Assembly (NCBI GenBank): GCA_001637315.1
Contig: LSZA01000036.1
Location: forward strand, 1-36,780
Length of the DNA: 36,780 nt
Origin: Phormidium willei BDU 130791
GTDB taxonomy: Bacteria; Cyanobacteriota; Cyanobacteriia; Cyanobacteriales; Geitlerinemataceae
Direction: 5' to 3'
Shown: positions 25,974-32,748 of the stretch, in pieces
How positions within the stretch are numbered: the first letter of the stretch is position 1
How the letters are laid out: the number at the start of each line of letters is the position of its first letter
Made by a program: the position numbers and the translations under genes
The notes under the pieces: model-generated
Told to the model about the DNA's origin: nothing
The model's input: only the letters and a program-made list of their open reading frames with translations
The model's database searches: none

Positions 25974-28505
25974 ATGCAACAACAACAATTTTGGGCTGGA
26001 TTTTGGCTAACCACCGTGGCGGCGGCCATGGCCAGCCATCCGGCTCAGGCCCAAACAACCGCGATTACGGCGATCAAGCTGGCCCCGACGCAAACGGGGT
26101 TAGAGCTTCTGATTAACACCGCCACAGAACTGACCCCCTCGCAGGTTTTCAGCTTTGGTGACGGGAATACTCTGATTATCGAGTTGATTAATGTGCAGCT
26201 TGAACCGGGATTAGTCTCAAATCAGAGCAATCCCATCGAGGGCATTGAGTCCGTTGAATTTGAACAGGCCGAGGGCGATCGCCTACAGATTTTAGTCACC
26301 GGCGAAACAGGGATTCCGACGGCTGACCTGGTACCAACCGATGCTGGATTGACCGTCCAAGTGACGCCTCCGAGCCAACGCAGCGATACTGACCTCCCCG
26401 AACCCGAGTCCCCAGAGGTTGTCGAAGATCCCCAAAGCGACGAAGAACCCTTACTAATTGTGGTGACAGCGACCCGAACCGCTGAAGAAACCGTGGATAT
26501 CCCTCGATCAGTGACCGTTATTGATCGAGAGCAAATTGACCAACAAATCAACGTTAGTCAAAACCTCAACGATATTCTCGGTCGTTTAGTTCCCGGTTTT
26601 GGTCCTTCATCGGATCGAGCCTTTACCGCCGCCTCCCTACGGGGTCGTAACGCCTCAATTTTGATTGATGGAGTTCCCCTCAACGTCAATAACCGTGACT
26701 TTGACCGGGAACTGCGCACCATTAGTCCCAACGCCATTGAGCGAATCGAGGTGGTTCGTGGACCCAGTGCCATTTATGGAGGAGAAGCCACCGGTGGGAT
26801 TATCAACATTATTACCCGGCAACCCGACGAAGGGGATCTCTCTCTCACCAGTAGCATTCGAGCCACCGGTGCTTTAGGGAATCTCGATAGCGAAAGTTTA
26901 GGAGTCTCCCTAGAACAATTCGTGTCAGCACGAGAGGGGATTACCGACTTTACCTTCTCGGCATCCATCGCCAATCCGGGAAACTCTTTCGACGCGGAAG
27001 GAGATCTCATTCCGATTATTCAAGGAACCGACGACTCAGAAAGTGTTAATATCTTTGGTCGCTTCGGGTTCAACTTCACCGACGAACAACGACTGCAAAT
27101 ATCAGCAAACTATTTCCAGGATCAGCGTAATACCGGAATTATTTCTGACCCCATCGTTGACGAAATTCCCGGAGAACAAAAAGCACGAGCCTTAGATGTC
27201 GGTCGCTTAGAATTTCCCGAGGGAGGCGGACCCCAGACCGACCGCAATACCCTATTGAACCTAAGCTACAGCCATGAGAATATCCTCAATAGCGAGTTGA
27301 CCGCACAACTGTACTACCGCGATAACCTCAGTCGTGCCGATCCCCGCGATCGCCGTCCCCGGGCCTTTGGCATCTTCCAAGGGGAGTTGAACTCAGAAAA
27401 CTGGGGCGGACGCTTGGGCATGAATACCGCCTTGAGCGAAGATTTCAACCTCTTGTGGGGGGCGGATTACGACCAAGAAGAAACCTCAAATACCTTTAAT
27501 CTCTTCGATCCTGACGATTTCGATGCCAGCAATGGTCGAGTGAATCGGCGCATTGAAGAACGGGTTTTAGTTCCCCGCTATAATCTCGAAAGTCTAGGAC
27601 TCTTTGCCCAGTTCCAATGGCAAGCGGCTGACCCTCTACGGCTCAGTGGTGGCGTTCGCTACGAGAATGTGAGCATGGATGTGGGGGACTATACCACCTT
27701 TTTTGGCGATTTCATTGAAGGGGGAGATAAGAACTTTGATGATGTTCTCTTTAATGCTGGACTCGTCTATGACATCAGTGAAAATGTCAGTGTCTTTGGT
27801 AGCTTTGCTCAAGGATTCACCGTTCCCGACTTTGGCTTAGTGTTAGGATTTCCCGATCCTGGCTTCTCGGTGGATTCTGATGTGACCGTCAACCAACCCC
27901 AAAAAGTCGATGAGTTTGAACTGGGACTCCGGGGGACTTGGAATAATGTCCAAGCCTCGATCGCCGGATTTTATAACCAGTCCGATCTCGGATCGAGCTT
28001 TCAATTCAATGAAGAAACTGGCTTCTTTGATATTTTACGCGCTCCCGAGCGAGTCTATGGCGTTGAAGCGACCTTAGATGCCCAAATTTCTGAGGATTGG
28101 GCGTTGGGCGGAACCGTGAGTTGGTCAGAAGGAGAGGCAGACCTCAACGATGATGACAACTATACGGCTCTCAGTAGTGCTCGTATCCAGCCGATTAAGC
28201 TAACAGCTTACATTCAAAACGAAACCCTACCTGGCTGGCGTAATCGTTTACAAGGGCTACTCGTGGGCAATCGTAGTGATGCCTTTGACGACGACGTTGA
28301 TCCAACGGCGATTGAGAGTTACTTTGTCCTCGATCTCATTAGCAGTATTGATATTGGCAATGGGACCTTAGAGATTGGCATTGAGAATCTATTGGATGAA
28401 CAATACTTCCCAGCCTATTCTCAACGTACTTCTGGTTTTTCAGAAACCTTTAACAGTGCTGGACGAGGACGAACCCTCAGTATTGGCTATCGGTTGACCT
28501 GGTAG
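25974..28505 (+). CDS. TonB-dependent siderophore receptor with N-terminal AMIN domain
   Basis: 843 aa from ATG 25974, which is preceded by GGAG and followed by a good signal peptide (hydrophobic core ~6-20, cleavage after AQA at 26). A frame opening at 25878 adds 32 residues that would bury the signal, so it is rejected. Order: AMIN-like domain (~30-137), acidic Pro/Glu linker, TonB-box-like LIVVTATR (~169-176), plug with LRGRNASILIDG and ERIEVVRGPSAIYGG, then a ~530-residue beta-barrel ending in ...YRLTW with the terminal aromatic typical of outer-membrane proteins. Cyanobacterial siderophore receptors commonly carry such an AMIN domain, which in other proteins binds the periplasmic envelope. 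As first gene of the transport operon, divergent from the NRPS cluster, it is the likely outer-membrane importer of the ferric form of the encoded lipopeptide. The exact ligand is inferred from context. Confidence 0.93.
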   Translation: MQQQQFWAGFWLTTVAAAMASHPAQAQTTAITAIKLAPTQTGLELLINTATELTPSQVFSFGDGNTLIIELINVQLEPGLVSNQSNPIEGIESVEFEQAEGDRLQILVTGETGIPTADLVPTDAGLTVQVTPPSQRSDTDLPEPESPEVVEDPQSDEEPLLIVVTATRTAEETVDIPRSVTVIDREQIDQQINVSQNLNDILGRLVPGFGPSSDRAFTAASLRGRNASILIDGVPLNVNNRDFDRELRTISPNAIERIEVVRGPSAIYGGEATGGIINIITRQPDEGDLSLTSSIRATGALGNLDSESLGVSLEQFVSAREGITDFTFSASIANPGNSFDAEGDLIPIIQGTDDSESVNIFGRFGFNFTDEQRLQISANYFQDQRNTGIISDPIVDEIPGEQKARALDVGRLEFPEGGGPQTDRNTLLNLSYSHENILNSELTAQLYYRDNLSRADPRDRRPRAFGIFQGELNSENWGGRLGMNTALSEDFNLLWGADYDQEETSNTFNLFDPDDFDASNGRVNRRIEERVLVPRYNLESLGLFAQFQWQAADPLRLSGGVRYENVSMDVGDYTTFFGDFIEGGDKNFDDVLFNAGLVYDISENVSVFGSFAQGFTVPDFGLVLGFPDPGFSVDSDVTVNQPQKVDEFELGLRGTWNNVQASIAGFYNQSDLGSSFQFNEETGFFDILRAPERVYGVEATLDAQISEDWALGGTVSWSEGEADLNDDDNYTALSSARIQPIKLTAYIQNETLPGWRNRLQGLLVGNRSDAFDDDVDPTAIESYFVLDLISSIDIGNGTLEIGIENLLDEQYFPAYSQRTSGFSETFNSAGRGRTLSIGYRLTW

Positions 28506-28575
28506 CAAGTTGCCGGAAGAGGGCGACCATCACTTCGATTATCGCTTAGTGACCAAGGTACGCCCCTACGTCCTG

Positions 28576-28638
28576 TTCCCCGTTCCCTGTTCCCTGTTCC
28601 CTGTTCCCCGTTCCCTGTTCCCTGTTCCCTGTTCCCTT
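28576..28638. repeat. Tandem heptamer repeat (TTCCCTG), nine units
   Basis: Nine contiguous 7-base units: TTCCCTG six times, TTCCCCG twice (first and fifth), TTCCCTT last. Short tandem heptamers of this type are scattered through filamentous cyanobacterial genomes. Here the array ends three bases before the lipoprotein ATG and occupies the place of its ribosome-binding site. If translated, the array gives a meaningless FPVPCSL repeat, so it is not coding. Confidence 0.9.
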
Positions 28639-28641
28639 CTT

Positions 28642-29595
28642 ATGCGATCGCATTACTGGTTAAAACTCGGCTTACTTCTGACAACCAGTTATCTGGTCAT
28701 CGCTTGTGGTGCGGCGCCTTCAGAGCGATCGCCTCAGGCGGAGGGAGACTGTCGCTTAATTCGCCATGCCGTCGGTGAAACCTGTGTTCCCGAGGAGTTT
28801 GAGCGAGTCATGGCCCTAGATCCAGGATCCTTGGGCAATAGTTTAGCTTTGGGAGTCACCCCTATTGCCACCACCAGCTTAGATGGAGAGATTCCCGAGT
28901 ATCTGTCGCTTCCCTCAGATGTGGCGGTGGTCGGCCATCCGAGTCAACCAAACTTAGAACGCATCCTGGGACTTAATCCTGATTTAATTTTGATGGATAA
29001 TCGGGTTGACCTCTATGAGCCACTGTCTCAGATTGCACCCACAGTCGTTTCGGAAAATTGGCAAACTCTCGGTCCAGAACCCTTGTGGAAACGGGATTTT
29101 AAGTTTCACGCCCAAGCCTTGGGGAAATCCGAGACGGGGGTGGCGTTGTTGGAGGAGTATAACCAGCGAGTTAGCCAGTTACAAGACCAACTCGGCGATG
29201 GCCGTCAGGGACTCACGGTGTCGGTGGTCAACGTTCGCAGCGATCATGTGCGAGTGTATCTTAAAGACTCCTTTATTGGAACTATTCTGGAGGATGTGGG
29301 GCTATCCCGTCCCCCCTTGCAGGATCGTCCAGGATTGGTGGAACGCATTTCCTTGGAAATTATCCCTGAGTTGGATGCTGATGTGATGTTTCTGATTGTC
29401 TCGGACTCGGAGAATACCGAAGTTCTCGATCAGTTTACGAGTCATCCCCTTTGGTCGCAATTGTCCGTGGTGGAACGCGATCGCGTCTATTCAGTTCCAG
29501 ACGAAACTTGGATTAACGGCTGGAATCTGCTGGGGGTTCATGACATCTTGGACGATTTGTTTGAAACCCTCGTCCCGGTTGTGGAGGACTCCTAG
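28642..29595 (+). CDS. Iron-siderophore ABC transporter substrate-binding lipoprotein (FecB/FhuD type)
   Basis: 317 aa from ATG 28642. The frame extends upstream to a TTG at 28510, but that part translates the heptamer array; the ATG gives a proper lipoprotein signal with lipobox VIAC (Cys at residue 21) after a hydrophobic stretch. The mature part has the class III binding-protein layout: FERVMALDPGSLGNSLALGV, NLERILGLNPDLILM in lobe 1, a long linking helix (ALLEEYNQRVSQLQDQL), and HPLWSQLSVVERDRVYSV with NGWNLLGVHDILDDL at the end. Such proteins take ferric siderophore from the outer-membrane receptor and deliver it to an FhuB/FhuC-like permease and ATPase, neither of which is in this window. 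It sits between the receptor and the exporter in one operon. Confidence 0.92.
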   Translation: MRSHYWLKLGLLLTTSYLVIACGAAPSERSPQAEGDCRLIRHAVGETCVPEEFERVMALDPGSLGNSLALGVTPIATTSLDGEIPEYLSLPSDVAVVGHPSQPNLERILGLNPDLILMDNRVDLYEPLSQIAPTVVSENWQTLGPEPLWKRDFKFHAQALGKSETGVALLEEYNQRVSQLQDQLGDGRQGLTVSVVNVRSDHVRVYLKDSFIGTILEDVGLSRPPLQDRPGLVERISLEIIPELDADVMFLIVSDSENTEVLDQFTSHPLWSQLSVVERDRVYSVPDETWINGWNLLGVHDILDDLFETLVPVVEDS

Positions 29596-29597
29596 CC

Positions 29598-30932
29598 ATG
29601 GGACGATTTGCCCGATTTCGGGGGGTGCGATCGTTTTTGACCCTCTGGACCGGTCAAGCGGTATCTCTGTTGGGGAGCCGCATGACCAACTTTGCTATCA
29701 TGCTTTGGGCTTGGGAGATTACGGAACAGGCCAGCGCCTTATCGTTTCTCTGGTTTTTTATTCAAGTTCCCCAGGTGTTAATTTCACCGTTTGCCGGGGC
29801 AATTGTCGATCGCTGCGATCGCAAGGGGTTAATGATTGTTGGAGATGCGATCGCAGCCCTGTCCACCATTGCACTCCTGATTCTCCATAGCAGCGGACAT
29901 TTACAGATTTGGCATTTCTATATTACCGGGGCTATTAATGGTGCTTTTGCTCAAATCCAAGAGTTAGCCTATTCGGCTTCGGTGGCTCTAATGGTTCCCA
30001 AACACCAGTATAGTCGTGCCAGTAGTTTAGAATTTTTCGCCAGTTATGGCTCTCGTATTCTTGCCCCTGCTTTAGCCGGAAGTCTCTATCCATTTCTGGG
30101 ACTTACAGGCATTTTCGCCCTAGATTTAACAACGTTTGCCGTTGCGGTAACAACGGTACTTTGGCTATCTATTCCCCAACCCTCCCGCTCCCAAGCGGAG
30201 ATGGATTTAGGCATTTGTCACAACATGAAATTTGGCTTTCGCTATATTGCCCAACGCCCAAACTTACGGCTATTTTTAATCATGGCGGCCCTGTTTCAAC
30301 TCATCCATGATTTGGGGGATGCGGTCTATGCGCCCCTAATTTTAGCCCGTAGTGGCAACGATGCCGCCGTGTTTGGGGCCGTGGGGACAGCGGCGGGTCT
30401 AGGAGGGGTCACCGGCGCTCTGGTGATGATGACCTGGGGAGGACCTAAACCGCGCATTCATGGGGTGTTATTGGGAATCATGGGGGCCGGTTTGAGTAAA
30501 ACCTTGTTTGCGTTTGGTCAAGGACTTTCTCTCTGGCTGCCAATGCAGTTTTTCTCCTCCCTTAATTTTCCCCTGTTAGGGAGTTCTCAACAAGCCATTT
30601 GGCTGTCTAAAGTCCCCCCAGAAATGCAAGGTCGCGTGTTTGCGGCTCGCTGGACGACGGTGCAGTTAGCGTCCCCGGTGAGTTTTTTAATCGGAGGTCC
30701 GTTAGCGGATTTTGTGTTTGAGCCAGCGTTGTCGCCTGGGGGGGCGCTTGCCCCTATTTTAGGTCCTATATTTAGCACGGGTACTGGGTCAGGTATGGCG
30801 CTATTTTATGCCCTTACTTCTGTAGGCTTATTCAGCTTAGGAGTCATTGGCTATTGTTTACCTAGCATTCGTCATGTGGAAACCTTAGTTCCTGATCGCG
30901 ATGCTGTTGTTTTAGCTAATTCGTCTCGGTAG
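29598..30932 (+). CDS. MFS transporter, EntS-like; probable siderophore exporter
   Basis: 444 aa; ATG two bases after the lipoprotein stop, with GGAGG inside the end of that gene as the likely ribosome-binding site, so the two are co-translated. Many hydrophobic helices are visible, and the MFS loop 2-3 motif appears as GAIVDRCDRKG (67-77). The N-terminus (FLTLWTGQAVSLLGSRMTNFA) and overall form match the MFS_3/EntS group, which includes the enterobactin exporter and macrolide pumps. Next to a siderophore receptor and binding protein, opposite an NRPS operon with no exporter of its own, the likely role is moving the finished siderophore across the inner membrane. A drug-efflux role cannot be excluded from sequence alone. 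Confidence 0.88.
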   Translation: MGRFARFRGVRSFLTLWTGQAVSLLGSRMTNFAIMLWAWEITEQASALSFLWFFIQVPQVLISPFAGAIVDRCDRKGLMIVGDAIAALSTIALLILHSSGHLQIWHFYITGAINGAFAQIQELAYSASVALMVPKHQYSRASSLEFFASYGSRILAPALAGSLYPFLGLTGIFALDLTTFAVAVTTVLWLSIPQPSRSQAEMDLGICHNMKFGFRYIAQRPNLRLFLIMAALFQLIHDLGDAVYAPLILARSGNDAAVFGAVGTAAGLGGVTGALVMMTWGGPKPRIHGVLLGIMGAGLSKTLFAFGQGLSLWLPMQFFSSLNFPLLGSSQQAIWLSKVPPEMQGRVFAARWTTVQLASPVSFLIGGPLADFVFEPALSPGGALAPILGPIFSTGTGSGMALFYALTSVGLFSLGVIGYCLPSIRHVETLVPDRDAVVLANSSR

Positions 30933-30954
30933 TTTATTCTGTTGAGTTGTCATT

Positions 30955-31737
30955 ATGATTTCTAAATCTTCACCCAGGTCTGAATCATCTCAATCTCGCT
31001 ATTGTGAGTATGATGTTTATGCCCGAATTTATCATGAAAATATCGGCGATCGCCTCAGTCAACGAGCGATTAAACCCCTGAGTCATCTTCTTTTTTCGAC
31101 GGTTCCTGTCCCAGCTTCTCTCCTCGATCTCTGTTGTGGAACCGGTCACTTAGCCGCTGATCTTTGTCGTCGTGGCTATCAAGTCGTAGGCTTAGATGGC
31201 TCGGCAGAAATGTTACGTTATGCGCGTTTAAATGCACCAGACGTAGAGTTTTTGTTGGCAGATGCTCGCTCTTTTTCCTTGAGTCAACCGGTTCAAGCGA
31301 TTATTTCAACCTCAGATTCATTGAATCATATTTTGAGCTTGAATGAACTGCAACAGGTGTTTCAAAATGTGTTTAACAATCTCGTACCATCGGGATATTT
31401 TATCTTTGATTTTAACCTCAAAGAACGTTATCAAGCAGACACCTGGAACGGGTCATTAACGGGAAGTGTTACCGATGACTATGCCTGGGCAGCTGGGCGG
31501 CTCTATCAGGATGGATTGGGTCAGGTGCATTTAACGATTTTCACAGCCGTTCAGGATGACCTCTGGCGTCGCACTGACCAATGTTTAATCGGCCGTAGCC
31601 AAACTATTCCCGACCTGGAAGATAGACTCAAGAAAGTTGGTTTCACGGGGATTGAATGGTATGATGCTCAAGCTGATTTTGACAGTCATGATTGGGGACC
31701 TGGGAAAGTCTATTGTCGCTGTCAAAAGCCCGCTTAA
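30955..31737 (+). CDS. Class I SAM-dependent methyltransferase
   Basis: 260 aa, 22 bases after the exporter. Motif I LLDLCCGTG is at 56-64, the acidic end of strand 2 is VVGLDGSAEML, then FLLADARSF and a PSGYFIFDFN strand 5 region: a Methyltransf_25/11-type Rossmann fold. No N-terminal signal or extra domain is seen. It is the last gene before a strong terminator, so it belongs to the transport operon. It may methylate the siderophore or a precursor, but nothing in the sequence fixes the substrate. Small-molecule methyltransferases of this class are too diverse to assign. Confidence 0.85.
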   Translation: MISKSSPRSESSQSRYCEYDVYARIYHENIGDRLSQRAIKPLSHLLFSTVPVPASLLDLCCGTGHLAADLCRRGYQVVGLDGSAEMLRYARLNAPDVEFLLADARSFSLSQPVQAIISTSDSLNHILSLNELQQVFQNVFNNLVPSGYFIFDFNLKERYQADTWNGSLTGSVTDDYAWAAGRLYQDGLGQVHLTIFTAVQDDLWRRTDQCLIGRSQTIPDLEDRLKKVGFTGIEWYDAQADFDSHDWGPGKVYCRCQKPA

Positions 31738-31749
31738 ATTATTTGAGTT

Positions 31750-31795
31750 ATCTAAATAAGGTGAGTTATTTATAGCTCACCTTATTTAGATTTTT
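31750..31795. terminator. Bidirectional hairpin terminator between convergent operons
   Basis: A perfect 16-bp inverted repeat, ATCTAAATAAGGTGAG (31750-31765) and its complement (31776-31791), with a 10-base loop. It is followed on the plus strand by a T-run (31791-31795). The right arm lies inside the last codons of the minus-strand gene, whose TAA is in the loop at 31768-31766, so that protein's C-terminus (NLNKVSYK) is partly dictated by the hairpin. Confidence 0.85.
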
Positions 31796-32740
31796 AACCA
31801 GCAATGGGGCTAACTCAGAGGGTTGAGAATTACCACAGGAGACGATTAAAGAGAGGGTCCGATCGCCATCTTCGATGACTCGACCCCGATACCCTTCAAT
31901 CTCCCCCGTTGGCGTCTGAACCTGCAAGTCTACTTCACAGTCCGTTTCCGTCTCATTGACCTCTAACAGACGACATTTGACCCGATAGTCGAACCAGTCC
32001 CAGCCATAACGGAGGATTAACTCTCGTTCCAAAGCCTGGGCGGGATTGGGCAATAGACCCCAGCCCCGATAAATGTCCGTCATCACCTCCACCGCACCGG
32101 TTCGAGTCAAAACAGCACTCAAGGCGTCAACCGTTAGGCGACCATAATAGCGGGCTGAGGGCAAGTCGACTAAGGTGGGGGCAAAGCGATGACAGCCGAT
32201 ATGACTGACTTCCCAAACCTTGACATGGGGGAGATTTAAGCGAGCCACGAGATCACAGGCCTGATGATAGAAGGGTTTACCATAACGGGCACAGCAACGA
32301 TCATGACGACCATGGGTACAAACCAGAATATCTCGTCGTTGTGCCGGGCGATCGCCCCCCGACAGATCCGCATCTGGGGATAACTGCCCTTGTAACTGCG
32401 ATTTTAATACAGGCAACACCGCCTCCAGAGTCTCCACCTGGAACTCTTGGGCCTGATACTCGTGAGCAAAACCATCCGGTTGACGACAGATCATGACTCG
32501 AACCCTCTCGGGGCTGGTATCGCGATTACAGATTAAGAGGGGCCGGATAGGACCGTGGGTTTGAGGATAGTCTCGCAAATAGGTTTGCAACGCCTGGGGT
32601 AAGGCCGGCGACTCTAGGGCGTTGGCGGCCCAGGGACGAGGACATTCAATGAGAACGTAGAGAGGCGTGGGAATGCCGTAACCGATGAGATCTTCCCCGA
32701 GTTGACTCGAAATATCGGCGCAGAATGAAGATGGGGTCAT
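31766..32740 (-). CDS. Sucrase/ferredoxin-like (Apd1-type) thioredoxin-fold Fe-S protein
   Basis: 324 aa from ATG 32740, eight bases after the acylase stop. A frame opening at 32815 would overlap the acylase by 67 bases and is less likely. The family signature is clear: CTHGRHDRCC (Cys141, Cys149, Cys150) followed by HIGCHRFAP (His180 and His184, the HxxxH pair) and ARYYGRL. In yeast Apd1, the characterised relative, two Cys and two His bind a [2Fe-2S] cluster; the same residue types are available here. Function in bacteria is not established. It appears to be co-transcribed with the acylase and faces the siderophore transport operon. A redox role linked to iron is conceivable but is only an inference. 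Confidence 0.8.
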   Translation of the reverse strand: MTPSSFCADISSQLGEDLIGYGIPTPLYVLIECPRPWAANALESPALPQALQTYLRDYPQTHGPIRPLLICNRDTSPERVRVMICRQPDGFAHEYQAQEFQVETLEAVLPVLKSQLQGQLSPDADLSGGDRPAQRRDILVCTHGRHDRCCARYGKPFYHQACDLVARLNLPHVKVWEVSHIGCHRFAPTLVDLPSARYYGRLTVDALSAVLTRTGAVEVMTDIYRGWGLLPNPAQALERELILRYGWDWFDYRVKCRLLEVNETETDCEVDLQVQTPTGEIEGYRGRVIEDGDRTLSLIVSCGNSQPSELAPLLVKNLNKVSYK

Positions 32741-32748
32741 GATGAGAT

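Noticed and set aside
28576..28638. CRISPR-like array
   Set aside because: Units are 7 bases without spacers; this is a simple tandem heptamer repeat.
28510..28641. N-terminal extension of the binding lipoprotein from a TTG start
   Set aside because: It translates the heptamer array and would place 44 residues before a typical lipoprotein signal peptide.
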